5,864 bases of DNA, from positions 1-5,864 of the forward strand of contig JAGCTA010000468.1 of NCBI GenBank assembly GCA_017963875.1, in the 5' to 3' direction. The position numbers and the translations under genes were made by a program. The notes beneath the pieces are model-generated. The model was not told the origin of the DNA. It did not search any database and worked only from the letters and a program-made list of their open reading frames with translations. This document shows, one piece after another, positions 1-5,465 of this stretch. Positions within the stretch are counted from its first letter, which is position 1. Every line of letters begins with the position of its first letter. The DNA is from Victivallales bacterium. GTDB lineage: Bacteria; Verrucomicrobiota; Lentisphaeria; Oligosphaerales; Oligosphaeraceae.

Positions 1-63
1 AACCTTTTCCATTGTTCTATTCCTTTAGACTTTTTGAACAAAGAACCTGAATCCGTGAAGTAA
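1..63 (+). CDS. Possible 3' end of a gene cut by the window edge
   Basis: Frame 1 is open from the first base to a TAA at 61-63 and would encode the last 20 residues of a protein (ending DFLNKEPESVK). Twenty open codons can occur by chance. The mixed acidic and basic composition is protein-like, but there is no recognisable motif. Sequence to the left of the window would decide it. Confidence 0.25.
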   Translation, partial: NLFHCSIPLDFLNKEPESVK

Positions 64-82
64 ACTTCAAAAAACCTACAAA

Positions 83-442
83 ATGCAGGCATTAAACTTA
101 ACAAATCATTAGTTTGTAGTGTATTATGAATACAGCAAACGCATAACATTACCACTCACCAATGAGGTTGTCAATAAACAAATTTAAATAGATTCCCAAG
201 GAAATCAACTCTATAGGCGGCTTTTTGACCTCTATCAGAAATGGGATGTTGAGTATGGTTTTGACAAGAGACCAAAATCCTATAAGGAACTGAACAAACT
301 GAACAAACTAAGAGGCTATTTCGTATGTGCTATAAGCAGTTTGGGACGACTATCAACGCTTGACACTGGAAAAAGCCGTCCAGTAGTTTTTTTAGGCAAC
401 TACATAACTAATGACGTTTGTCGCCAATGGAATGAGGAATGA
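83..442 (+). pseudogene. Decayed plus-strand gene, unknown family
   Basis: One frame reads as protein from an ATG at 83 to a TGA at 440-442, interrupted by TAG at 110-112 and TAA at 185-187. The longest uninterrupted part is 188-439, 84 codons. It contains segments such as QLYRRLFDLYQKWDVEYGF, KSYKELNKLNKLRGYF and SRPVVFLGNYITND, whose spacing of aromatic, charged and hydrophobic residues looks like real soluble protein. The stretch between the stops, YYEYSKRITLPLTNEVVNKQ, is equally protein-like, so the TAA is probably a nonsense mutation and not a gene boundary. No family is recognised. There is no convincing ATG in the last open segment. The frame ends 33 bp before the end of the convergent TOPRIM gene, with no clear terminator hairpin between them. 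Recoding of the stops is possible but less likely than decay. Confidence 0.45.
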
Positions 443-475
443 GGTTTTCCTTTTGTAGGAGTAATCTTCGTAATA

Positions 476-1129
476 TCACTGTAATACGCTGTCATTATCA
501 GAATCAAGGCTATTTCGAACTTTGGCAATCCATTCAGGGCTGTCTGATTCAAAACACTGGAGGAACTCAATGAAATTGGTGCTGCCAGGCTCATTGTCTG
601 GTCTGTTGATGGTTGCAACACGCTCCTTCATATCGAAATATGACTGACGGTTGATCTTGGCGCAAATCGCCTTAATATGCTCTTCCTGGTTTGCCTTGTA
701 GCCTTTGATACCAGTCAGCTTTTCTATCAGCTTAGCATTGGTCTTCTTGCCCTGTGTTTTGAGATAGACAATAGCAAAATGCAATAGGATGATTTGCATT
801 GAGCAGGGATTCGCGTAGATGACCACCTTGCCAGCAGCGTTCTCGGCTTCGTGCATTTCATTGATTTGGGCCTTAACTCCAAGATACTGTGTGTATGGAC
901 TGCGGTCAGTGTCGCAGAAGACCAGCACAAGTTCGTAGGCATCCTTGTTTATCATGTACTGGTAACGTGCGGGAATGTTGCCCTCACCCTTGGCGTTGAT
1001 GACTGTGAAGTCATAGAGGTCGCTCCAGACTTTCTTGTCAAGCAGATGCTTGATATAAATCTCCTCCTCGTAGCCTTCGCAGATGATGCAAAGGCTGTGT
1101 TTGGCAGAGAACAACGGTGGTTTTGCCAT
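476..1129 (-). CDS. RloB-like TOPRIM-domain protein, putative defence nuclease
   Basis: This 217-aa protein has TOPRIM-like metal-binding elements in RloB order. Residues 12-23 form a hydrophobic strand ending in CEGYEEE (E18, E21, E22), followed by NAKGEGN at 45-51. The strand LVLVFCDTD gives the DxD pair D73/D75, and IYANPC at 104-109 is followed by LLHF at 115-118, matching the NPC...LLHF block of RloB-like proteins. The length fits the family (about 200 aa). TOPRIM proteins of the RloB, OLD and AriB type are usually DNA or RNA nucleases that act with a partner ATPase in phage defence. Here no ABC-type ATPase partner is adjacent: upstream lies an IS. A consensus AGGAGG sits 8 nt before the ATG, fixing the start. 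The family call is good; nuclease activity and a defence role are inferred. Confidence 0.72.
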   Translation of the reverse strand: MAKPPLFSAKHSLCIICEGYEEEIYIKHLLDKKVWSDLYDFTVINAKGEGNIPARYQYMINKDAYELVLVFCDTDRSPYTQYLGVKAQINEMHEAENAAGKVVIYANPCSMQIILLHFAIVYLKTQGKKTNAKLIEKLTGIKGYKANQEEHIKAICAKINRQSYFDMKERVATINRPDNEPGSTNFIEFLQCFESDSPEWIAKVRNSLDSDNDSVLQ

Positions 1130-1137
1130 AGTCTAGT

Positions 1138-1143
1138 CCTCCT
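1138..1143 (-). promoter_or_regulatory. Shine-Dalgarno site of the RloB-like gene
   Basis: AGGAGG on the minus strand, 8 nt before the ATG at 1129. It lies between the IS end and the gene, so it survived the insertion. A short frame ending at a TAG just before this ATG could be the remnant of an upstream gene, but it cannot be followed across the IS. Confidence 0.6.
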
Positions 1144-1170
1144 TGCCACTCGTTGAGGTTCTGGAGATGT

Positions 1171-1175
1171 TACAA
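1171..1175. repeat. Imperfect target-site duplication, left copy
   Basis: TACAA immediately outside the left IS end compares with TAAAA at 3300-3304 outside the right end, 4 of 5 identical. A 5 bp AT-rich duplication is usual for IS1634-type elements. The one mismatch means either later mutation or chance similarity. Confidence 0.35.
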
Positions 1176-1206
1176 TGTGAACTTCCAGACATTTTTACAC
1201 TCAAAA
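1176..1206 (+). repeat. Left terminal inverted repeat of the IS
   Basis: Starts TGTGAACTTCCAG and ends with the inner motif TTTTACACTCAA (1193-1204) plus AA. It matches the reverse complement of 3269-3299 except for two substitutions and one indel in the A/T-rich middle. The two conserved blocks probably correspond to the cleavage end and a transposase-binding site. Confidence 0.9.
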
Positions 1207-1222
1207 CACGGAGGCTGCCATT

Positions 1223-1444
1223 CTAGCCCCTGATGAAGCAGAGTATTTCCTCGTAGGTGTGGTCGCTTTTCCTGACTGCTTCCATCAGTTCCCTTCTGCG
1301 GATTTCCTCGCGTTTCTCCATCAGTGCCTCCAGCGTCTTCACCGCCTTCTCGTACCTGGCCTTCGCCCTGACGACCTTGTCCTGCGCCGCCGTGATTTTG
1401 CTGTCCAATGTGATGGAACGCCTTGCTTTTTTCGACTTTGCCAT
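1223..1444 (-). CDS. Small coiled-coil passenger protein of the IS
   Basis: This 73-aa protein begins MAKSKKARRS and has a highly charged helix from about residue 14 to 57 with heptad-like spacing (ITAAQDKVV, YEKAVKTLEALMEKREEI), then a short C-terminal segment ending YEEILCFIRG. The basic N-terminus plus coiled coil resembles small DUF4315-like proteins of mobile elements; this is a resemblance, not a firm assignment. It lies inside the IS, 18 bp after the transposase stop, with the SD-like GAGGAG 9 nt before its ATG, so the two genes are probably co-transcribed. Possible roles are a nucleic-acid-binding accessory factor or a regulator of transposition; neither can be shown from sequence. 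A gene after the transposase is not part of the minimal IS1634 plan. Confidence 0.7.
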   Translation of the reverse strand: MAKSKKARRSITLDSKITAAQDKVVRAKARYEKAVKTLEALMEKREEIRRRELMEAVRKSDHTYEEILCFIRG

Positions 1445-1462
1445 TTTACGTTTCTCCTCTGC

Positions 1463-3139
1463 CTACAGTTTTCGAAGAGTCTCGCTGAGTTCGCCTGCCT
1501 GTGCCTTGATGAACTCCTCGTCGAGCCCGAAGGCGCGCAGTATCTCCTTCTGGGTGGCGGTCACCGCATGGTCAAGCCTGTAGATGCCGTCGCCTCCCTT
1601 GATCATCTCTATCTTCTCCAGCTCCCGCAGGGCGGCGGGGACGGTCATGTAGTTGGCCTTCCGCTCGTTCTTCAGGACGGCCGACTTCAGGCTGGTGTAG
1701 ATCCTGTTGCGGATGATGAGCGCCACGAACTCGATGAAGAGCTTTGCAGAGGTGGACTCGTCGGTATGGACGCGCATCGTGCGGTCGCCAAGATAGGACT
1801 TGTCGCCCCTGAAGAGCTTCTCGGAGTCGTCGCGGCTCTTGTACAGCGTGAGCGCCTCCCCCGCCGTCATCTCCTCGGATGTCACGATGCAGAAGTAGCC
1901 GCACAGTTCGAGTTCGCGCTCGACGACCTCGGCCTTCTCCCTGGCGAAGAGGAACTTCCTCCCGTCGTAGTGCAGGTCGTAGTAGCGTTTCCAGCTGTCG
2001 CAGACGGCATATTCCTCCCCCTCGTGCTGCTTGAGGAGCTTCGCCATTCTCTCCATCCTGATCTCAATCTGCTCCCGTTCGGCATGTTCCCGCCCCGTGC
2101 CGTGGTAGATGTGGAAATACCTCTCCCTTGCATCCTCGGCGTAAAGTTTTGCCTTGACCGTTATCCCGTATGCCTTGTATTCCCTGATGTCGCAGGAGCG
2201 GATGCACTCGAAAGTCCCCCGCCGTGACAGCACAAGCTCCGAGACGAGCTTCCCAAGCCCCTTGACCATCAGGACGAAGCCGTAGCCGTTCTCGTCCAGG
2301 AAGCGGATGTTGTCCTTGCTGAAATACCCCCTGTCGAGAATGAACCCCACGTTGCGGTAGCCGTAGCCCTTCGCCTTGCCGAGCATGAACTGAAGCTGGG
2401 AGACGTCGACAACGCTTCCAGGGTACTCCTCGTAGAACAGCGGCACGCGGTTCCCGACGTCGTGCGCGATGGAGTGGCTGAACACGGGAAGACGGGAATC
2501 GTCCTTCGCCTTGCCGAACTCGACCATGGAGAGCTCCCCCGCCTGGCTGTTCTTGTTCGTCGCGTCGTATGAGATGTAGATTCTGTCCTTGCAGTCGCGC
2601 CCCTGGTTCCAGCGGTTCAGGAAGCCGGCGCTCTGGTCGTCGGTGACGGAGCCGAGAAACTCCGACACCTTGCTGTCGGAGTACATCCTCATGCCCTCCG
2701 TGAACAGCGGATGGCTGTAGGCGTAGTCGGGGTAGTACTGTGCGGCGTTGTCCTCGCACACCAGGGAATAGGCGGCCAGGTCGAGGAACAGCCCCAGATC
2801 CCGCGGCTGGAGGAACTCGCCCAGAATGCGGGGGAGCCCATAGTCCTCCGACAGTTTGCGGATCAGCAGGAACGAGCCTATGCGGAGGCAGCCGCTGCGG
2901 AACGAGCGGGGCTTCTCGCCGGGAAGGTTCTCGCCGGGAAAATACTTGTGGTAGTTCTCGTTGGGAATCAGAAGGCCGTCCGCGCCGAGCTTGCCGATGG
3001 TGGCTCTTCTGGGAATGTTGAAGCGGCGCTCCTTGTCGTACACGCGGTCGTATTCATAGTTGACGTAGGTCACGCCGCGAATGCGCTGACGCGTGAGCTT
3101 GCCGGAAGCCGGCAACGGGATGCGGATGCCCAGGTACAT
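1463..3139 (-). CDS. IS1634-type DDE transposase
   Basis: The 558-aa protein, counted from ATG at 3139, catalyses cut-and-paste movement of its own IS. It has an RNase H-like DDE core: D192 in YDATNKNSQ, D269 in FILDRGYFS and E440 in YKSRDDSEKLF. The last lies in a complete Y-x2-R-x3-E-x6-K signature (Y433, R436, E440, K447) typical of the IS4 superfamily. The region between D269 and E440 is long (about 170 residues), as expected for the beta-strand insertion domain of this group. The C-terminal part (FIEFVALIIRNRIYTSL) is also characteristic. The frame stays open upstream to a TTG at 3175, but AAGGAGG lies 7 nt before the ATG at 3139, so the ATG is the likely start. There is no frameshift or internal stop. 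The small coiled-coil gene follows in the same direction. Confidence 0.93.
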   Translation of the reverse strand: MYLGIRIPLPASGKLTRQRIRGVTYVNYEYDRVYDKERRFNIPRRATIGKLGADGLLIPNENYHKYFPGENLPGEKPRSFRSGCLRIGSFLLIRKLSEDYGLPRILGEFLQPRDLGLFLDLAAYSLVCEDNAAQYYPDYAYSHPLFTEGMRMYSDSKVSEFLGSVTDDQSAGFLNRWNQGRDCKDRIYISYDATNKNSQAGELSMVEFGKAKDDSRLPVFSHSIAHDVGNRVPLFYEEYPGSVVDVSQLQFMLGKAKGYGYRNVGFILDRGYFSKDNIRFLDENGYGFVLMVKGLGKLVSELVLSRRGTFECIRSCDIREYKAYGITVKAKLYAEDARERYFHIYHGTGREHAEREQIEIRMERMAKLLKQHEGEEYAVCDSWKRYYDLHYDGRKFLFAREKAEVVERELELCGYFCIVTSEEMTAGEALTLYKSRDDSEKLFRGDKSYLGDRTMRVHTDESTSAKLFIEFVALIIRNRIYTSLKSAVLKNERKANYMTVPAALRELEKIEMIKGGDGIYRLDHAVTATQKEILRAFGLDEEFIKAQAGELSETLRKL

Positions 3140-3146
3140 GCAAAAC

Positions 3147-3153
3147 CTCCTTG
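3147..3153 (-). promoter_or_regulatory. Shine-Dalgarno site deciding the transposase start
   Basis: AAGGAGG on the minus strand, ending 7 nt before the ATG at 3139. It argues against the upstream in-frame TTG at 3175, which would place this site inside the coding region and has no comparable site of its own. Confidence 0.65.
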
Positions 3154-3163
3154 TTGAGTTTAA

Positions 3164-3175
3164 TTTTACACTCAA
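3164..3175 (+). repeat. Internal copy of the inner TIR motif
   Basis: TTTTACACTCAA, identical to 1193-1204 in the left TIR and to the complement of 3270-3281 in the right TIR. It overlaps the edge of the predicted -10 box and covers the expected transcription start of the transposase gene, where a transposase bound to it could repress its own promoter. That role is inference. Confidence 0.6.
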
Positions 3176-3204
3176 TAATATACACTCTGAAAGGCGGTTT
3201 GCAA
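3175..3204 (-). promoter_or_regulatory. Predicted sigma70-like promoter of the transposase
   Basis: On the minus strand TTGCAA (3204-3199) is followed after 18 bp by TATTAT (3180-3175), close to TTGACA-N17-TATAAT. Transcription would start near 3168, about 30 nt before the ATG. This is not the TTTG/TAnnTTTG pattern of Bacteroidota promoters. Confidence 0.4.
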
Positions 3205-3207
3205 ACG

Positions 3208-3239
3208 AAAAAGCCAGAAAATCCGAAGATTTCCTGGCT
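3208..3239 (-). terminator. Insulating intrinsic terminator at the head of the IS
   Basis: The minus strand reads a 12-bp stem (AGCCAGGAAATC / GATTTTCTGGCT, one G-U pair) closed by a TTCG tetraloop, C(UUCG)G in RNA, and followed by TTTTT. It lies between the right TIR and the transposase promoter and points toward the transposase gene. It would therefore stop transcription entering from outside the IS while leaving the internal promoter unaffected. Confidence 0.7.
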
Positions 3240-3268
3240 GGGTGCCCCGTTTTTGGGGGGGCAGACTT

Positions 3269-3299
3269 TTTGAGTGTAAAAAATCACTGGAAGTTCACA
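3269..3299 (-). repeat. Right terminal inverted repeat of the IS
   Basis: Reverse complement begins TGTGAACTTCCAG and includes TTTTACACTCAA (3270-3281). It is on the transposase-start side of the element. A G-run (3255-3261) lies just inside it. Confidence 0.9.
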
Positions 3300-3304
3300 T
3301 AAAA
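3300..3304. repeat. Imperfect target-site duplication, right copy
   Basis: TAAAA directly after the right terminal inverted repeat, partner of TACAA at 1171-1175 with one mismatch. No longer duplication is found if the element ends are shifted by one or two bases. Confidence 0.35.
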
Positions 3305-3343
3305 GCTGATGCTTGAAAATCTTGAACGAGATGCTATCTTATA

Positions 3344-3379
3344 GTTCAAACTTACTCAACAATTTGACAAAGAATGAAC
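3344..3379. promoter_or_regulatory. Hyphenated palindrome abutting the ATPase start codon
   Basis: The half-sites GTTCA-nn-CTT-nn-TCAA (3344-3359) and TTGA-nn-AAG-nn-TGAAC (3364-3379) mirror each other with symmetric mismatches around a 4-nt centre. The site ends one base before the ATG at 3381. Its left arm matches an arm of the palindrome at 4816-4849. It could be an operator, an RNA hairpin that masks the start codon, or a cassette end. Confidence 0.5.
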
Positions 3380-3380
3380 C

Positions 3381-4721
3381 ATGAGAGTCCAGCGCCCCAT
3401 CTATCTCGAAGCACTGAAGCACAAGATGCACAATGGCCTTGTGAAGGTCATCACAGGCATCCGCCGCTGCGGCAAGTCCTACCTTCTCTCGGTCCTCTTC
3501 GGTGATTATCTACGGGAAAACGGCGTGGACGCCAGCCACATCATCGACATTCCCCTTGACCGCGACGAGTTCCGCGAGCTGCGCGATCCCATTCGGCTGG
3601 GCGAATACATCCGTTCAAAAATCATTCACGACGGCAAATGGAACTATGTGTTCATCGATGAGATCCAGTTGGCCCGCAAGGTCCTTCCCGATGACATCGA
3701 CCTTGCCCGCATCGCCCCCGAAGACAGGGACAATGCCTACGTCACATTCTACGACATACTGAACGGAATCCGCCAAGCAGACCATGTTGACGTGTATGTG
3801 ACTGGCTCCAACTCAAAGACTTTGTCCAGTGATATCGACACGAATTTCGCGGACCGCGGATGCCAGATCCGCGTTCATCCGTTCTCATTCGCCGAATACT
3901 GCACGGCATTGGGAGCGGAGGACAAACTGGCCGCCTTCGACCAGTACCTTATCTGGGGAGGGATGCCTCTGGCTGTCGCCGAGACTGACGAGCAGGCGCG
4001 CGCCTCCTATCTGAGCGGGCTTTTCGGCGAGGTCTATGTCAGCGACATACGGAAACACAACCGTCTTCGTGACGACTATGTCCTGGGCAGGCTGATTGAT
4101 GTCGTCTCATCGGCAATGGGTTCGCTGACCAATCCAAGCAAACTTGTCGATACCCTCAAGTCGAAGCTGGGAGTCAAGACCAACGAGCACACCATCCAGA
4201 AATATCTTGGTTTTCTGAAGGATGCGTTCCTCTTCTCGGAGGCAAAGCGCTGGGACGTCAAGGGCAAGAAGTACTTTGACTATCCGATGAAATACTACTG
4301 CGAGGATGTCGGCCTGCGAAACGCGCGCCTTGGCTTCAGGGAGACCGATCCGTCACATGCGATGGAAAACGTGCTCTATAATGAACTGATTCGCCGTGGA
4401 TGCTCTGTTGATGTAGGAGTCGTCCCCATCGTTGCGGTCAACAGCCAGGGACGGCAGGAAATGCGCCAGCACGAGATAGACTTCGTGGTGAACCGTCCTC
4501 CGCGCAAACTATACATCCAGTCCGCATTCAGGATGCCTGACCAGGAGAAGATGGACCAGGAGCTTCTTCCGCTTCGGAAAAGCGGCGACTTCTTCGGGAA
4601 GATGGTCATCACCAGCGGCTACAGTTCCCCGCGTGTAAGCGAGGAGGGAATTGTCCATGTCGGGGTGATTCCCTTTCTGCTTGATTCATCCATATTGGAC
4701 AAGGCACTGCAAAGCTCCTGA
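3381..4721 (+). CDS. AAA_14/DUF4143 ATPase (archaeal-type AAA+ family)
   Basis: The 446-aa protein has an N-terminal AAA_14 ATPase domain: Walker A GIRRCGKS at residues 26-33, Walker B YVFIDEIQL with D93 and E94, and a sensor-1-like VTGSNS at 140-145. FADRG and RVHPFSFAEY follow, as is usual in this family. The C-terminal half (about 200-430) is DUF4143-like, including HEIDFVVN, which resembles the Asp strand of a restriction-endonuclease-like fold. The expected second metal-binding residues are replaced by YIQSAF, so cleavage activity is doubtful. Length (family about 380-450) and motifs suggest an intact, cytoplasmic protein. Its cellular role is unknown across the family. The start is the ATG at 3381, with no strong Shine-Dalgarno site, as is common in Bacteroidota. 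It stands alone, with matched palindromes on both sides and a stub of a second family member downstream in opposite orientation. Confidence 0.88.
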   Translation: MRVQRPIYLEALKHKMHNGLVKVITGIRRCGKSYLLSVLFGDYLRENGVDASHIIDIPLDRDEFRELRDPIRLGEYIRSKIIHDGKWNYVFIDEIQLARKVLPDDIDLARIAPEDRDNAYVTFYDILNGIRQADHVDVYVTGSNSKTLSSDIDTNFADRGCQIRVHPFSFAEYCTALGAEDKLAAFDQYLIWGGMPLAVAETDEQARASYLSGLFGEVYVSDIRKHNRLRDDYVLGRLIDVVSSAMGSLTNPSKLVDTLKSKLGVKTNEHTIQKYLGFLKDAFLFSEAKRWDVKGKKYFDYPMKYYCEDVGLRNARLGFRETDPSHAMENVLYNELIRRGCSVDVGVVPIVAVNSQGRQEMRQHEIDFVVNRPPRKLYIQSAFRMPDQEKMDQELLPLRKSGDFFGKMVITSGYSSPRVSEEGIVHVGVIPFLLDSSILDKALQSS

Positions 4722-4815
4722 TCGGAAATCGTCGAGACCGCCCGTATGCACTTCTGACGGGCAAATTTATCACCGACAATCCTGCCGATGATTCTTTTCG
4801 CCTCTTCGATTCTGC

Positions 4816-4849
4816 TTCAAAGTTAGTCCATTTATTGAGTAACTTTGAA
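4816..4849. repeat. Palindrome downstream of the ATPase gene
   Basis: TTCAAAGTTA (4816-4825) and TAACTTTGAA (4840-4849) are perfect 10-bp inverted arms around a 14-nt centre. The extended arms match at 14 of 16 positions. The reverse complement of 4823-4851 matches 3343-3371 upstream of the ATPase at 23 of 29 positions, so the gene is bracketed by related sites. There is no T-run, so it is a poor terminator. Confidence 0.65.
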
Positions 4850-5002
4850 CCAAACGATTAAGGACGCAAGGCGGACCGATGACACTTCGACACAGTTCAT
4901 TCACTCGTCATCCCCCAAAATCTGCCGGTTCTCACAATGGCTAATATTTATTGCTAAAAAAAGTAAGATTTAAGGTAAAGACACAATAATATATTTTAGT
5001 AA

Positions 5003-5010
5003 TATATTTG
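5003..5010 (+). promoter_or_regulatory. Possible Bacteroidota -7 element before the repeat unit
   Basis: TATATTTG fits TAnnTTTG. No TTTG is present at the -33 distance, so support is weak. A transcript would start near 5017 and end at the terminator at 5120-5148. Confidence 0.25.
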
Positions 5011-5016
5011 ACACAG

Positions 5017-5148
5017 GAAGTCATATATCCGACGGCGCGGAGCGCAAAAATACGGCAAGTTTGGCTTGAAACAGAGAGGGGGCTTGCATTTCTCTTAAAT
5101 TGCACCACCACTCCTTTTTAGCCGTGTGAGAAGTCACACGGCTTTTTT
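5017..5148 (+). ncRNA. Candidate small RNA ending in a strong terminator
   Basis: About 130 nt between a TAnnTTTG motif and a perfect 10-bp terminator hairpin, without a credible reading frame. Its 3' two-thirds recur in similar form at 5702-5793, so the sequence, not just the hairpin, is conserved between copies. The purine-rich AGAGAGGGGG and pyrimidine-rich CCACCACTCCTTTTT segments are shared in both. No known RNA family is recognised. It could instead be a dispersed repeat with no RNA function. Confidence 0.3.
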
Positions 5149-5171
5149 CGTATCTCCCCCACGAAATCTCA
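5040..5171 (+). repeat. Terminator-bearing repeat unit, copy 1
   Basis: It shares with 5702-5864, in the same order: GAGCGCAA, AGAGAGGGG-CT-GCA, a CC-CCAC--TCCTTTTT block, a CCGTGTG/CACACGG hairpin with T-run and TTTTTTCG, and a final CCCCACGAAATC-CA. Copy 1 has one hairpin; copy 2 has two. Confidence 0.55.
5120..5148 (+). terminator. Intrinsic terminator, copy 1
   Basis: AGCCGTGTGA and TCACACGGCT form a perfect 10-bp stem with loop GAAG, followed by T's to 5148. It would end any plus-strand transcript from the ATPase side. The complementary strand has only a short T-run (TTTTT... at 5119-5115), so bidirectional activity is possible. Confidence 0.85.
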
Positions 5172-5222
5172 CCTCAATTTGAAATAGCAATTGGCTCACC
5201 TCCTGAATACATAATAAACCAC

Positions 5223-5465
5223 TTAACAGGATGCAAACACTTGTTGAAACACACTCTCGTTAACCTTCATCTGCACTACAAATTTCTCGTAGTTTTCTGC
5301 ATCTACTGGGATTTTTAAGCCATGCTTTGTGAAACAGAAATCGTCTCGCGGAGTAACGTTTGCCTCGTAAGTCGAGCCCTTGTTCATCCATAGCTTCAAA
5401 GCCTCAATTCCAGCAACTTCTGGATAAAGGACATATCCTGTCTTGGCATCTGCGTATGCCTGTGA
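5223..5465 (-). pseudogene. C-terminal fragment of an unrecognised gene
   Basis: The minus strand is open for 80 codons, from just after a TAA at 5466-5468 to a TAA at 5223-5225. From about residue 3 it is convincing protein (YADAKTGYVLYPEVAG, MNKGSTYEANVTPRDDF, KIPVDAENYEKFVVQMKV), rich in aromatic and charged residues and ending VFQQVFASC. No start codon or ribosome-binding site precedes it. Its beginning overlaps the end of the ATPase stub in another frame, so it looks like the tail of a larger gene joined to the stub by deletion or recombination. Internal initiation at the methionine in LKLWMNKG is possible. The family is not recognised. Confidence 0.5.

Larger units (their letters stand above)
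1176..3299 (-). mobile_element. Complete IS1634-type insertion sequence (IS4 superfamily)
   Basis: About 2124 bp bounded by near-identical inverted repeats starting TGTGAACTTCCAG. It encodes a DDE transposase and a small downstream protein on the minus strand. The transposase, its Y-x2-R-x3-E-x6-K signature and the element length place it with IS1634-like elements. Both ends, both genes and the control region are intact, so it may be active. It is visibly more GC-rich than the flanks, especially the AT-rich DNA at either end of the window, suggesting recent arrival. The insertion point is 46 bp upstream of the RloB-like gene and about 40 bp from the left palindrome of the ATPase gene. Confidence 0.9.
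4722..5222. other. Intergenic region with palindrome and repeat unit, no gene
   Basis: No convincing coding frame is found on either strand. The stretch holds the right-hand palindrome (4816-4849), an AT-rich segment with a 7-bp inverted repeat (4989-5007), and the first terminator-bearing repeat unit (5040-5171). Base composition drops from that of the ATPase gene to clearly AT-rich after about 4930. Confidence 0.6.

Noticed and set aside
851..1156. 101-codon plus-strand frame
   Set aside because: Antisense to the RloB-like gene, which has clear TOPRIM motifs and a Shine-Dalgarno site.
1130..1172. 3' end of a partner ATPase gene upstream of rloB
   Set aside because: A short frame ends at TAG just before the rloB ATG, but when the IS is removed it meets stops within about 35 bp on the other side, so no partner gene can be supported.
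1259..2227. 322-codon open frame on the plus strand
   Set aside because: It runs antisense to the transposase, which has the full DDE and YREK motifs. GC-rich coding DNA often leaves long open frames on the other strand; the product is Leu/Pro/Val-rich with no motif.
2064..2759. 231-codon minus-strand frame, and the plus-strand frame at 2711-3157
   Set aside because: Both are shadows of the transposase; composition is heavily Arg/Gly or Ala/Val biased with no domain.
4740..4762. GCCCGT / ACGGGC hairpin just after the ATPase stop
   Set aside because: Only 6 bp with an 11-nt loop and no T-run; not enough to call a terminator.
4989..5007. ATATATT / AATATAT inverted repeat
   Set aside because: Seven A/T pairs in AT-rich DNA are likely by chance; kept only as a note on the region.
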